Shown here: one piece after another, positions 1 through 9,788 of the stretch
Position numbering within the stretch: position 1 is the stretch's first letter
Layout: every line of letters starts with the position of its first letter
Assembly (NCBI RefSeq): GCF_900112235.1
Contig: NZ_FOLH01000001.1
Span: 310,001-374,000 of the forward strand
Direction of reading: 5' to 3'
Source of the DNA: Marinospirillum celere
GTDB taxonomy: Bacteria; Pseudomonadota; Gammaproteobacteria; Pseudomonadales; Halomonadaceae
DNA length: 64,000 nt
Notes under the pieces: model-generated
Told to the model about the DNA's origin: nothing
What the model saw: the letters and a program-made list of their open reading frames with translations, nothing else
The model's database searches: none
Program-made: the position numbers and the translations under genes

Positions 1-1
1 T

Positions 2-1435
<1,434 letters not shown>

Positions 1436-1452
1436 ATCGGATGCGCTTCTAG

Positions 1453-1527
1453 GTAGGTCGGCCTGACCGGCTGGCCTACGGGGGACAGCCAGCCACTGTT
1501 GATTATCATCTGCAGTGGCTGGCTGTC
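1453..1527 (+). promoter_or_regulatory. Two adjacent hairpins between lpdA and sucC
   Basis: The first inverted repeat has arms 1453-1463 and 1469-1479: 11 pairs including two G-T wobbles, with a 5-base loop. The second has arms 1484-1498 and 1513-1527: 15 perfect pairs with a 14-base loop. No T-tract follows either, so these are not classical intrinsic terminators. They could be mRNA processing or stabilising structures, a partial attenuator or a REP-like palindrome. They separate lpdA from sucC within a probable single transcript. Confidence 0.6.
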
Positions 1528-1565
1528 ATCAAAGTAAGTAACAGACAAAAGACGGCATAGTACTT

Positions 1566-2732
1566 ATGAACCTGCACGAATATCAGGGAAAAAAACTTTT
1601 CGCCGATTACGGTCTGCCAGTTTCCACCGGTTTTGCAGTAGATACTCCGGAAGAAGCGGCTGAAGCCTGTAAAAAAATCGGTGGTAACATGTGGGTCGTT
1701 AAGGCCCAGGTCCACGCTGGTGGCCGTGGTAAAGCGGGCGGCGTTAAGCTGATCAAATCAGCTGAAGAGGCTTCAGAATTTGCCAAGCAGTGGCTGGGCA
1801 AAAACCTGGTAACCTACCAGACAGATAAAAACGGTCAGCCAGTCAGTAAAATTCTGGTTGAAAGCTGCACTGATATCGCTCAGGAACTCTACCTGGGTGC
1901 AGTCTTGGACCGTGCCAGTGGTCGCATCGTTTTCATGGCTTCCACTGAAGGTGGCGTTGAGATCGAAAAGGTTGCTGAAGAGACACCTGAAAAGATTTTG
2001 AAAGCTGAGGTTGACCCCTTAACCGGAGCTCAACCTTATCAGGCGCGTGAAATTGGTTTTAAACTGGGCCTGAATCCAGACCAAATCAAACAGTTCACCA
2101 AGATCTTCCTGGGTCTGGCCAAACTGTTTGAAGAAAAAGACTTGGCTCTGCTGGAAATCAACCCCCTGGTTATCACTGACGAAGGCAACCTGCATTGCTT
2201 GGATGCCAAGGTCGTGATCGACTCCAACGCTCTCTATCGTCACAAGGATCTGCAGGAAATGCGCGATCCTTCTCAGGAAGATGAGCGTGAAGCCAATGCC
2301 GCCAAGTGGGAGCTGAACTATGTTGCTCTCGATGGCAACATCGGCTGCATGGTTAATGGTGCGGGTCTGGCCATGGGAACCATGGATATCGTCAACCTGC
2401 ATAACGGCCAGCCAGCCAACTTCCTGGATGTTGGTGGTGGTGCGACCAAAGAGCGGGTTGCTGAAGCCTTCAAAATCATTCTGTCTGACAGCAATGTGAA
2501 GGCTGTACTGGTCAACATCTTTGGCGGTATCGTGCGTTGCGATATGATCGCTGAAGGTATTATCGGTGCTGTTGAACAGGTCGGTGTTAAAGTGCCTGTC
2601 GTTGTCCGCCTTGAAGGCAACAATGCAGAACTGGGCTCCAAAAAACTGGCTGAAAGCGGTCTGAACATCATCGCTGCCACCAGTCTGACAGATGCAGCTC
2701 AGCAAGTTGTTAAAGCGGCGGAGGGCAAGTAA
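1566..2732 (+). CDS. sucC: Succinyl-CoA synthetase beta subunit
   Basis: ADP/GDP-forming succinyl-CoA ligase, beta chain of the TCA-cycle enzyme that makes a nucleoside triphosphate from succinyl-CoA. The protein is 388 residues, the usual bacterial length. An N-terminal ATP-grasp domain starts [12 protein letters not shown] and contains the glycine-rich [13 protein letters not shown]. The C-terminal ligase domain contains [10 protein letters not shown] and EGNNAELG. The stop overlaps the start of sucD by one base (TAATG), indicating translational coupling and a fixed subunit ratio. No other function is plausible. Confidence 0.97.
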   Translation: MNLHEYQGKKLFADYGLPVSTGFAVDTPEEAAEACKKIGGNMWVVKAQVHAGGRGKAGGVKLIKSAEEASEFAKQWLGKNLVTYQTDKNGQPVSKILVESCTDIAQELYLGAVLDRASGRIVFMASTEGGVEIEKVAEETPEKILKAEVDPLTGAQPYQAREIGFKLGLNPDQIKQFTKIFLGLAKLFEEKDLALLEINPLVITDEGNLHCLDAKVVIDSNALYRHKDLQEMRDPSQEDEREANAAKWELNYVALDGNIGCMVNGAGLAMGTMDIVNLHNGQPANFLDVGGGATKERVAEAFKIILSDSNVKAVLVNIFGGIVRCDMIAEGIIGAVEQVGVKVPVVVRLEGNNAELGSKKLAESGLNIIAATSLTDAAQQVVKAAEGK

Positions 2733-3604
2733 TGAGCGTATTGATCAATAAAGACACTAAAGTCATCTGCCAGGGTTTTACTGGTGGTCAGGGTACTTTC
2801 CACTCTGAACAAGCCATTGCTTACGGCACCAAAATGGTTGGTGGTGTAACGCCTGGTAAGGGTGGTACAACTCACCTGGGTCTGCCCGTTTTCAACACCG
2901 TTAAAGAAGCTGTTGAAGCGACTGGTGCTGAAGCCTCTGTGATCTATGTTCCTGCACCCTTCTGTAAGGATTCTATCCTGGAAGCGGCCAATGCCGGTAT
3001 CAAGCTGATCGTAACCATCACTGAAGGCATTCCTACTTTGGATATGCTGGATGCCAAGGTTAAGTGTGATGAGCTGGGTGTAACCCTTATTGGCCCTAAC
3101 TGCCCAGGCGTTATTACTCCTGGCGAGTGCAAAATCGGCATCATGCCTGGTCACATTCACAAGCCAGGCAAGGTCGGTATCGTTTCTCGTTCCGGTACTC
3201 TGACGTATGAAGCGGTCAAGCAGACCACTGATCATGGTTTTGGTCAGTCTACCTGTGTTGGTATTGGTGGTGACCCTATTCCGGGTTCCAGCTTCATCGA
3301 CATTCTGAAGCTCTTCCAGGAAGATCCCCAAACTGAAGCCATCGTTATGATCGGCGAGATTGGTGGTTCTGCTGAAGAAGAAGCGGCTGCTTTCATTAAA
3401 GCCAATGTCACCAAGCCCGTTGTTTCCTACATTGCTGGTGTTACGGCACCTCCTGGCAAGCGTATGGGTCACGCTGGCGCGATTATCGCTGGTGGTAAGG
3501 GTACTGCAGATGAGAAGTTTGCTGCCCTGGAAGACGCAGGTGTTAAAACCGTGCGTTCGCTGGCTGATATCGGTGATGCCCTGAAGGAAGTCACTGGCTG
3601 GTAA
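2732..3604 (+). CDS. sucD: Succinyl-CoA synthetase alpha subunit
   Basis: Alpha chain of succinyl-CoA ligase: it binds CoA and carries the phospho-histidine intermediate. The 290-residue protein opens with the typical [18 protein letters not shown] CoA-binding (Rossmann) region. It contains [10 protein letters not shown] and the active-site region [13 protein letters not shown], whose His is the phosphorylated residue in this family. Length and motifs are canonical. The gene overlaps sucC by one base and is followed by a strong intrinsic terminator, so it ends the TCA operon. Confidence 0.97.
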   Translation: MSVLINKDTKVICQGFTGGQGTFHSEQAIAYGTKMVGGVTPGKGGTTHLGLPVFNTVKEAVEATGAEASVIYVPAPFCKDSILEAANAGIKLIVTITEGIPTLDMLDAKVKCDELGVTLIGPNCPGVITPGECKIGIMPGHIHKPGKVGIVSRSGTLTYEAVKQTTDHGFGQSTCVGIGGDPIPGSSFIDILKLFQEDPQTEAIVMIGEIGGSAEEEAAAFIKANVTKPVVSYIAGVTAPPGKRMGHAGAIIAGGKGTADEKFAALEDAGVKTVRSLADIGDALKEVTGW

Positions 3605-3624
3605 GCTCAGCGACTTGTCTTTCA

Positions 3625-3661
3625 AAACCGCCATCTCCTTTGGGAGGTGGCGGTTTTTTTT
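3625..3661 (+). terminator. Intrinsic terminator after sucD
   Basis: A GC-rich stem (ACCGCCATCTCC paired with GGAGGTGGCGGT, one G-T wobble, four-base loop) is followed directly by a run of eight or nine T. It sits about 20 bases past the sucD stop. The convergent GST-like gene ends at the far edge of the T-run. Confidence 0.9.
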
Positions 3662-4229
3662 ATCGTGGATTGGTCAGTTGGACATACTCATGATCTTGAT
3701 GTTTATCTCTGAATTCTTTAAGCGCCGGGGTATTTTCAAGATTTTCAAGGTGCCTGAAGTCGATCCAGTCGAGCAGGCAAAACAGGCAGATTGCGGGGTA
3801 GTTCCATTGTTTGAAGTGTCCAGCCGAAACCATGCCTTCAAAATGCAGTAACAGATTATTGATATGTTCTCTCTGTAAATTGAAGTAAAAGCTATCCTGA
3901 TGGGTATCAACACCCGATTTCGATAACATAAACAGGTGAACATAGGCTTGGTTGGCTTCATCAATCAGGCTTAGAGTATTCTCGTCATCCAGGGTTAACT
4001 CTTCGCGTTGTAGTTTCTTATTGAGAAAACTGAATATAATTCGCGAATCAAAGATGGTTTCCTTGCCGAGCTGTAACAGCGGGATTTTTCGTGCTGGGCT
4101 TACACTTTCCAATTGTGCGCGCCCTTCGCTTGAAAACACATCCAGGGCAACAAACTCATAATCGGTATTTTCCAGCCAAATACGCAGACGTCTGACATAG
4201 GGTGAGGTCAGAGAACCAAAGAGTTTCAT
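3660..4229 (-). CDS. Glutathione S-transferase family protein
   Basis: A 189-residue protein with a thioredoxin-like N-terminal GST domain: MKLFGSLTSPYVRRLRIWL is the classic first strand-helix, with Ser/Thr near position 7-8 as the likely glutathione-contacting residues. ARKIPLLQLG contains the cis-proline, and the DSRIIFSFL segment follows, where other members have the conserved Glu/Asp-Ser. The C-terminal half is helical, as in GSTs. The start is supported by a GGAGGT motif 7 bases upstream. Substrate and physiological role cannot be read from sequence; stress-response or stringent-starvation-like roles are possible. The gene is convergent with sucD. Confidence 0.82.
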   Translation of the reverse strand: MKLFGSLTSPYVRRLRIWLENTDYEFVALDVFSSEGRAQLESVSPARKIPLLQLGKETIFDSRIIFSFLNKKLQREELTLDDENTLSLIDEANQAYVHLFMLSKSGVDTHQDSFYFNLQREHINNLLLHFEGMVSAGHFKQWNYPAICLFCLLDWIDFRHLENLENTPALKEFRDKHQDHEYVQLTNPR

Positions 4230-4351
4230 AAGTTACCTCCCAACAAGTAGCTGATTTTTATTTTGATCTTAGGCATGACTAACTCCAGTTGGGTGCGCAC
4301 TTGTTTAAAGGTCTCCATCAGCAGTTTAGGCGCTTGCCGTGAATTTACCAG

Positions 4352-4597
4352 CTATCCGGCTTGATCTGGCGCTTTGCGAATCAGTTTTCCTGCGAGCTGT
4401 TGGAGGCGAGGTGCACCGATTAAAATCAGCACAAATGCAATGGGCCAGGCAATATAGAAAGCACGCCACCAGCGGCTTAGAAAGCCAGCATCCAAACCTG
4501 TATTGACCAGAGTGATCACAAAAGTCATTAAAGTGACCATATAAATAGACATCAGGAAAGAAAATACGTAGCGGGCATATTTTGCAGGAAACAGCAT
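4352..4597 (-). CDS. DUF2798 small membrane protein
   Basis: An 81-residue protein with two predicted membrane helices: about residues 9-31 (VFSFLMSIYMVTLMTFVITL) and 45-66 (AFYIAWPIAFVLILIGAP). They are separated by a loop with the family-typical GLDAGFLSRWWRAF. This matches the DUF2798 family, whose function is unknown. It lies 122 bp upstream of the GST-like gene on the same strand and may be cotranscribed with it. A short frame in the gap is discussed under rejected observations. Confidence 0.75.
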   Translation of the reverse strand: MLFPAKYARYVFSFLMSIYMVTLMTFVITLVNTGLDAGFLSRWWRAFYIAWPIAFVLILIGAPRLQQLAGKLIRKAPDQAG

Positions 4598-4726
4598 TTA
4601 AGGCTCCAGTTGTCCTATTTCAGAAGAGGCTCATCTTAGACTGACGAGAGTCTTCTGCCCAGACCTTTCCCTCAAGGTAACTTGGATGTATGCTGGTCAA
4701 ACAAGTGTTTGCATAAAGTGAAAGTA

Positions 4727-5200
4727 ATGACTAACCAACAAAAATTAAAAGGAATCAAGAAGTTCATGACTCTGATTCCCCATTGCAAAGTATTGGATAT
4801 GCAGGCGGAAGAGGTGAGTGATGAAGGTGTTCTTCTGTCTCTGCAGGGTGATAAGCGCTTTGTAGGCAATGCTGAAAAACAGTTGATTCATGGCGGTGTC
4901 CTCACTGTTTTGATGGATACCGCCTGTGGTTCAGCGGCTATTCTTGGCCTGGAGCAACCTGAAGTTTGTCCCACCGTTGATTTGCGCATGGATCACTACC
5001 GTGCTGCCGAAGCAGGGCGCAGGCTTTACTGCCGTGCCTGGGTAACCCGAGTGGCCAGCCAAATTGTTTTTACCGAAGGTCTGATCTGGCAGGACTCTGA
5101 GCTGCCCATAGCCAAGGGAACAGGAACCTTTATGCGCCTGGGTGGTGAGCGAACGCCCAAGGGTTTTGCTGAGCATCTTTTTGGTCAGGAGGCAGGCTAA
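4727..5200 (+). CDS. Hotdog-fold thioesterase, PaaI type (first of a pair)
   Basis: A 157-residue protein of the PaaI/4HBT hotdog superfamily, which hydrolyses acyl-CoA thioesters. The diagnostic segment is LIHGGVLTVLMDTACGSAA, where the HGG and the acidic residue on the following helix form the active site. DLRMDHYRAAEAGRRLYC is the second family strand. I prefer the ATG at 4727; an in-frame TTG at 4682 would add 15 residues (DVCWSNKCLH...) not typical of the family, but the Shine-Dalgarno is weak for either. The stop overlaps the next gene, another hotdog protein, by one base. Confidence 0.8.
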   Translation: MTNQQKLKGIKKFMTLIPHCKVLDMQAEEVSDEGVLLSLQGDKRFVGNAEKQLIHGGVLTVLMDTACGSAAILGLEQPEVCPTVDLRMDHYRAAEAGRRLYCRAWVTRVASQIVFTEGLIWQDSELPIAKGTGTFMRLGGERTPKGFAEHLFGQEAG

Positions 5201-5655
5201 TGAATGAAAGTGATTTGCAAGGTGGTCAACTGGGCCAACGCCTGTCCGCTGAAGCTGTGAATACCTGGTTTGATAGGATTCCCTATGGCCAGCTCCTGGG
5301 GGTGAAGGCCTTGGAAGCCGAACAGGACCTCTTCTTTGAACTGGCAGCCAACTCTTCCAACGTCGGTAACCCACTTTTGCCAGCTTTGCATGGCGGTGTG
5401 ATCGCTGCCTTTATGGAAACTGCCGCTATTCTCAACGTCATGGCCTATTCAGGTGGGCAGCGAGTACCCAAGGTGATCGACTTTTCGATCGATTATCTAC
5501 GCTCAGCACGTCTGCAGCCCACCTGGGCCGCCTGTGAGTTGGGCCGTCTGGGCAAACGTGTGGTGAATGTTTCAGTGACCGCCTGGCAAGGGGATCAAAA
5601 AGATCAGCCAGTCGCCCTGGCGCGTGCGCATCTGGTTTGGCCAAATGACAGCTAG
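5200..5655 (+). CDS. Hotdog-fold thioesterase, PaaI type (second of a pair)
   Basis: A 151-residue hotdog protein with the PaaI signature [19 protein letters not shown], where Glu replaces the Asp seen at the same point in the preceding protein. It also has [19 protein letters not shown]. Its ATG overlaps the stop of the previous gene (TAATG), so the two are translationally coupled. Different acidic residues and weak overall similarity suggest divergent substrates or a heteromeric enzyme (inference). The acyl substrate is not readable from sequence. htpG follows, with its own heat-shock promoter in the gap. Confidence 0.8.
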   Translation: MNESDLQGGQLGQRLSAEAVNTWFDRIPYGQLLGVKALEAEQDLFFELAANSSNVGNPLLPALHGGVIAAFMETAAILNVMAYSGGQRVPKVIDFSIDYLRSARLQPTWAACELGRLGKRVVNVSVTAWQGDQKDQPVALARAHLVWPNDS

Positions 5656-5660
5656 CCACC

Positions 5661-5688
5661 CTTGAATTTTTTCTGCCTGCCCCCATCT
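5661..5688 (+). promoter_or_regulatory. Sigma32 (heat-shock) promoter for htpG
   Basis: CTTGAAT at 5661-5667 and CCCCATCT at 5681-5688 are separated by 13 bases. This matches the established RpoH consensus CTTGAAA, 11-16 bases, CCCCATNT nearly perfectly. It lies 50 bases upstream of the htpG start codon. htpG is a well-known RpoH target. Confidence 0.88.
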
Positions 5689-5738
5689 TGAGAGAAACCC
5701 GAAAGTTAAACCCCAAGCTGTTCAGGAGACATCCCTCA

Positions 5739-7628
5739 ATGAGTCAGGCAGAAAAACAAACTCTTGGTTTTCAGACTGAAGTTAAGCAACTCCTGCACCT
5801 GATGGTGCACGCCCTCTACTCCAATCGCGAAATCTTTCTGCGCGAGCTCATTTCCAATGCTTCCGATGCCTGCGATAAGCTGCGCTTCCAGGCCATCAAG
5901 CATCCGGCCCTGCTTGAAGAAGATCCTGATCTGAAGGTCCAAATCAGCAGTGATGAAAAAGCCAATACCATCACCTTGGAAGACAATGGCATCGGCATGG
6001 ACCGTGAAGACGTCATTGCCAATCTGGGGACTATTGCCCGCTCAGGTACTTCCGAATTTCTTAAGCAGCTTACTGGCGATCAAAAGAAAGACTCTAGCCT
6101 GATCGGCCAGTTCGGTGTTGGCTTCTACTCGGCTTTTATTGTTGCCGAAGAAGTGGTCGTGGAAACCCGTAAAGCAGGTACAGCTCAAGCGGATGGCGTG
6201 CGCTGGACTTCAACCGGTGATGGTGAATTTACAGTCGAGCCTTTGGAAAAAGCAGGCCGGGGAACGCGCATTACTTTAAAGCTCAAAGAAGATGCCAAGG
6301 AATTTGCCAGCAGCTTCCGCTTGCGCAATGTGATTCAAAAATACTCGGATCATATTGGTCTGCCCATTCAGCTGCTTAAAGAAACTGAAGAAAAAGAAAG
6401 CGAAGAAGCCACTCAGGAATGGGAAACCGTTAACAAAGCTAATGCGCTTTGGACCCGAGGCAAATCGGATATTAAGGATGAAGAATACAAGGAGTTCTAC
6501 AAGCATGTTGCCCATGACTTTGAAGAACCTCTGACCTGGAGCCATAACAAGGTTGAAGGCAAGCAGGAATATACTTCTTTGCTTTATGTGCCCAAGCGTG
6601 CGCCCTTTGATCTCTACCATCGTGAAGCTCCACGTGGCTTGAAGCTCTATGTGCAACGTGTCTTTATCCTGGATAACGCAGAGCAATTCCTGCCGCTGTA
6701 TCTGCGCTTCATTAAAGGGGTGGTTGACTCTTCAGACCTGCCACTGAATATTTCCCGTGAAATTCTGCAACAGAACCCGCAAATTGACAGCATGAAGTCA
6801 GCACTTACTAAGCGGGTACTGTCGATGTTGGAAAAGCTGGCCAAGGATGAAGATAAGTACCAGGAGTTTTGGAAGGAGTTTGGTCAGGTGTTGAAAGAAG
6901 GCCCTGGCGAAGACTTCAGCAACCGTGAAAAAATTGCCGGTTTGCTGCGTTTCAGTTCTACTCAAGAAGATGAGCAAAAAGTCAGCCTGGCCCAGTATGT
7001 TGAGCGGATGAAAGAAGGCCAGGACAAGATCTACTACCTGGTCGGTGAAACCCTGGCACAAATCAAATCCAGTCCCCACCTGGAAGTCTTCCGCAAGAAG
7101 GGTATTGAAGTGCTCTTGCTTACTGACCGCATTGATGAATGGTTGATGAGCCACCTCAATGAATTTGATGGCAAGGAAATGGTCGATGTAGCCCGCGGTG
7201 ACCTGGATCTGGGCGAGCTGGATTCAGAAGAAGACAAAAAAGCTCAGGAAGAAGCCAGTGAAGCCAAGAAGGACCTGGTTGAGCGTGTCAAGAAAGCTTT
7301 GGAGGAGCGAGTAAGTGAAGTGAAGGTTTCCACCCGCTTGACTGAATCACCTGCCGTTTTGGTGATGGGTGCCGGTGATCTGGGTGTACAGATGCGCAAA
7401 ATTCTCGAAGCGGCTGGTCAGAAGGCACCCGATACCAAGCCGATTTTGGAAATCAACCCAGAGCATCCGCTGATGGGGCGCTTGGAAAATGAAACCCGTG
7501 AAGAACGCTTTAATGAGCTTGCCCAGGTGCTTTGTGATCAGGCAGCTTTGGCTGCTGGTGAAACCCTGGAAGACCCTGGGCAGTTTGTCCAGCGTTTGAA
7601 TCGCTTGTTATTAGAACTGAGCAACTGA
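5739..7628 (+). CDS. htpG: HSP90-family chaperone HtpG
   Basis: ATP-dependent bacterial Hsp90 acting in the cytoplasm on late folding clients. The 629-residue protein has the GHKL ATPase domain first: [14 protein letters not shown] contains the Mg-ATP Glu/Asn, followed by DNGIGM and [12 protein letters not shown]. The middle domain includes [10 protein letters not shown] (catalytic Arg loop), then the C-terminal dimerisation domain. I chose the ATG at 5739 because AGGAG lies 10 bases upstream and [19 protein letters not shown] is the normal HtpG N-terminus. An upstream in-frame start at 5688 would overlap the sigma32 -10 element. A strong terminator follows. Confidence 0.97.
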   Translation: MSQAEKQTLGFQTEVKQLLHLMVHALYSNREIFLRELISNASDACDKLRFQAIKHPALLEEDPDLKVQISSDEKANTITLEDNGIGMDREDVIANLGTIARSGTSEFLKQLTGDQKKDSSLIGQFGVGFYSAFIVAEEVVVETRKAGTAQADGVRWTSTGDGEFTVEPLEKAGRGTRITLKLKEDAKEFASSFRLRNVIQKYSDHIGLPIQLLKETEEKESEEATQEWETVNKANALWTRGKSDIKDEEYKEFYKHVAHDFEEPLTWSHNKVEGKQEYTSLLYVPKRAPFDLYHREAPRGLKLYVQRVFILDNAEQFLPLYLRFIKGVVDSSDLPLNISREILQQNPQIDSMKSALTKRVLSMLEKLAKDEDKYQEFWKEFGQVLKEGPGEDFSNREKIAGLLRFSSTQEDEQKVSLAQYVERMKEGQDKIYYLVGETLAQIKSSPHLEVFRKKGIEVLLLTDRIDEWLMSHLNEFDGKEMVDVARGDLDLGELDSEEDKKAQEEASEAKKDLVERVKKALEERVSEVKVSTRLTESPAVLVMGAGDLGVQMRKILEAAGQKAPDTKPILEINPEHPLMGRLENETREERFNELAQVLCDQAALAAGETLEDPGQFVQRLNRLLLELSN

Positions 7629-7651
7629 TTCTAAGAAAATCAAGCAACTAA

Positions 7652-7683
7652 TTAAGCCCGGTAATCGCCGGGCTTAATTTTAT
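7652..7683 (+). terminator. Intrinsic terminator after htpG
   Basis: The perfect 10-bp stem TTAAGCCCGG/CCGGGCTTAA (7652-7661 and 7668-7677, six-base loop) is followed by a short T-rich stretch, 23 bases beyond the htpG stop. Confidence 0.85.
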
Positions 7684-7802
7684 TTATGGCCTTGATTAAG
7701 AAATACCATAGTTTGGCTATCGGTTCTTCTGGACAGCTTCATGCCAGCTTAGTAAAGTTTACTCCGAATACATAAAAACTATGGGAAGAAGTGGAGATAT
7801 TT

Positions 7803-8768
7803 GTGGAAAGAAGAACACTTCTGAAAGCACTTTCGGTCAGCGGCTTTGTAGCCTTGGGTAGTGGTTCTGTTCTACGCCAGCTTAACCTGACCAAACAGTT
7901 GCCGGACAGTTTTGGAATGGGAGCAGCACAAGGGCAGTGGGCCGCAATTAACCTGCAACAGGGTATGGAAGATATCTTGCCAACTGAGATCAGTCAGGCA
8001 CTTTCCCAAGCACACCAGCAGGCGGTTGAACAAGAGCTGGCTGCCAATGGTGAGGTCGATACCCAAACGCGAACTCGTTATTTTGAAAGCGTTTTTGATG
8101 ATGACTATTTTCTGCCCGAAGAGAAAATGGATGTCATGCTTTCTACCTATCACCGTTTGGATCGGGTTCAGGATATTGTTGGTCATGGTAACTTCAACCT
8201 GCTGTCTTTTGATGAAGCTCTGCTCTATGCCCGCAATTATTCACAGATAGGTGCTTTCACCCGTGCCGAAATGGAATTCATGGAAGAGCTTTTCCATACC
8301 GATGCCAGTCTCTATGGTTTCCATGGTGAAAAGGTGATGGATAGCATGACGCAAAGTATTTCGCGTCGTGACGTCGAAAGTGTTCCTGGAACGGGTCACT
8401 TTTTGTTTAAAGGCAAAAGCCGCGAATTTTATAGCCAGCTTCAAGAGCAGGTAGGTGATGACCTGGTTCTTACCTCAGGTGTGCGCAGTCTGATTAAGCA
8501 AACCCACCTCTTTTTAGCGAAAGCCGAGCAGTCAGCGGGCAATATGTCAAAAGCTTCGCGCTCGCTTGCACCTCCGGGGCATTCTTACCATGCTACGGGT
8601 GACTTTGATGTTGGTAAAGTTGGTTTTGGTTATCGGAACTTCAGTGATGATTTTGCGGAAACCGATCTTTACCGCCGTCTCCAAGATCTGGGCTTTGTAC
8701 ATATTCGCTATACGACGGATAATAGCTATGGTGTACGTTATGAACCCTGGCACATTCAAGTAACCTGA
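7803..8768 (+). CDS. Tat-exported M15 (VanY-like) D-Ala-D-Ala carboxypeptidase family protein
   Basis: A 321-residue protein. The N-terminus ERRTLLKALSVSGFVALGS is a twin-arginine-like export signal (RR followed by a modest hydrophobic stretch). The last third has the zinc-peptidase M15 layout: LTSGVRSL, then PPGHSYHATGDFDVG (His and Asp zinc ligands), and finally YEPWHIQV, the ExxWH-type motif with the catalytic acid and third ligand. It therefore probably trims peptidoglycan stem peptides in the periplasm. GTG 7803 is preferred over GTG 7791 because GGAG sits 6 bases upstream of it; an in-frame stop at 7773 rules out earlier starts. The central region of about 180 residues has no domain I recognise. 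Flanked by terminators, it is probably monocistronic. Confidence 0.78.
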   Translation: MERRTLLKALSVSGFVALGSGSVLRQLNLTKQLPDSFGMGAAQGQWAAINLQQGMEDILPTEISQALSQAHQQAVEQELAANGEVDTQTRTRYFESVFDDDYFLPEEKMDVMLSTYHRLDRVQDIVGHGNFNLLSFDEALLYARNYSQIGAFTRAEMEFMEELFHTDASLYGFHGEKVMDSMTQSISRRDVESVPGTGHFLFKGKSREFYSQLQEQVGDDLVLTSGVRSLIKQTHLFLAKAEQSAGNMSKASRSLAPPGHSYHATGDFDVGKVGFGYRNFSDDFAETDLYRRLQDLGFVHIRYTTDNSYGVRYEPWHIQVT

Positions 8769-8794
8769 ATCAAACAGGCCCTTATTAAGGTCGA

Positions 8795-8826
8795 AAAACC
8801 TCAGCAGCTGCTGAGGTTTTTTCTTT
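8795..8826 (+). terminator. Intrinsic terminator after the M15 peptidase gene
   Basis: The palindrome AAAACCTCAGCAG/CTGCTGAGGTTTT is followed by further T. It lies 27 bases past the stop codon. The A-run on the other side could allow function in both directions, but the next gene runs in the same direction. Confidence 0.85.
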
Positions 8827-8876
8827 CAGGGTATTTTCAATTAAAATTGAGCATTCAAGTCAATTAAGGAATTTGC

Positions 8877-9731
8877 ATGCAAGAGCCTGAAGCTTCCCCG
8901 TTGTTTTTTCGTGGTTTAATTCTGATCTCTTTGGTCGTGGCTCTCGGTGCTCTGGTGTCTGAGTGGCTGGACCCTCACCAGGAACCGCTATTGCAGCGCT
9001 TTGAAGCAGAAGCGCCCGACCCTTTAGAGCAGATGCCGGATTATTCGGACATCACTCATGTTCCCTGGCGTAAAGAGGCTTTTTTTACCGCTTTGGTGCC
9101 CCTGGTTATTTTTGAAAATCAGTTTATAGCCTGGCAGCGGGAGCAGTTGGAAACTGCTTATCAGGCCCAGCAAGAAGGTCAAGCCCTGACCCCTACGGAT
9201 GAGCGCTTGCTGCGTGAAATTTTTGATTACTATCGAGTGACTTGGCCTGCCAGCGAAGAAGATTGGCAACTGATTATGAAAAGGGCCCATCCAGTGCCAG
9301 AAGACCTGGTGCTGATGCAAGGTGCCAAGGAATCAGGCTGGGGCACTTCACGTTTTGCCCAGCAGGGTAATAATCTTTTCGGGCAATGGTGTTTTACCGA
9401 AGGTTGTGGCTTGGTTCCAGAAAGACGCACACCGGATATGAATCACGAGGTGCGTCTTTTTGACAGTGTGCAGTCCAGCGTGCGCAGCTACCTGCGTAAC
9501 ATCAATACTCACCGTGCTTACCGGAAGCTACGAGAGCTGCGCCAAGAGCTTTATCAGGAAGAAGATCGTGAGCCCACGGGGGTTGACCTGGCTCCAGGGT
9601 TAATCAGCTATTCAGAAAGACGCCAGGCCTATGTTGATGAAGTAATCAATCTGATCCTGGCTAATTTCGAAGAAATTCAACAGGCTCTGGAAGCCTATCA
9701 GCAAGAGGCTTCACAAGCCGATACGGAATAG
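8877..9731 (+). CDS. Bax-like membrane-anchored glucosaminidase-domain protein
   Basis: A 284-residue protein with an N-terminal signal anchor (about residues 10-29, FRGLILISLVVALGALVSEW) and a mannosyl-glycoprotein endo-beta-N-acetylglucosaminidase-like domain from about residue 110 on. The family block is LMQGAKESGWGTSRFAQQGNNLFGQWCF, with Glu as the likely catalytic acid, followed by FDSVQSSVRSYLRNINTHRAYRKLRELR. This arrangement is that of the Bax family, presumed peptidoglycan hydrolases in the periplasm. The start has AAGGA 6 bases upstream. Its neighbour is another cell-wall hydrolase (M15). Substrate specificity is inferred only. Confidence 0.82.
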   Translation: MQEPEASPLFFRGLILISLVVALGALVSEWLDPHQEPLLQRFEAEAPDPLEQMPDYSDITHVPWRKEAFFTALVPLVIFENQFIAWQREQLETAYQAQQEGQALTPTDERLLREIFDYYRVTWPASEEDWQLIMKRAHPVPEDLVLMQGAKESGWGTSRFAQQGNNLFGQWCFTEGCGLVPERRTPDMNHEVRLFDSVQSSVRSYLRNINTHRAYRKLRELRQELYQEEDREPTGVDLAPGLISYSERRQAYVDEVINLILANFEEIQQALEAYQQEASQADTE

Positions 9732-9740
9732 GGCTGCGAT

Positions 9741-9779
9741 CCAGGTAATAACCTAGTAAAATACTAAGTTATTGCCTGG
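9741..9779 (+). promoter_or_regulatory. Long hairpin abutting the selO ribosome-binding site
   Basis: Arms 9741-9755 and 9765-9779 pair over 15 positions with one wobble and one mismatch around a nine-base loop. The right arm ends within the Shine-Dalgarno GGAGG (9778-9782), 6 bases before the selO ATG. It begins only 9 bases after the stop of the Bax-like gene. It could control translation of selO; as DNA it could equally be an operator. Confidence 0.55.
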
Positions 9780-9788
9780 AGGTTACCT

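Noticed and set aside
2699-3634. A 311-codon frame antisense to sucD, and similar long antisense frames such as 2019-2705 and 59147-59797
   Set aside because: They mirror strongly conserved coding sequence on the other strand, have no ribosome-binding site and no recognisable domain.
4226-4318. A 30-codon frame on the minus strand between the DUF2798 and GST genes, ending in an ATGA overlap with the GST start
   Set aside because: It continues the frame after the DUF2798 stop, lacks a ribosome-binding site and an open run this long is expected by chance, so it is not called.
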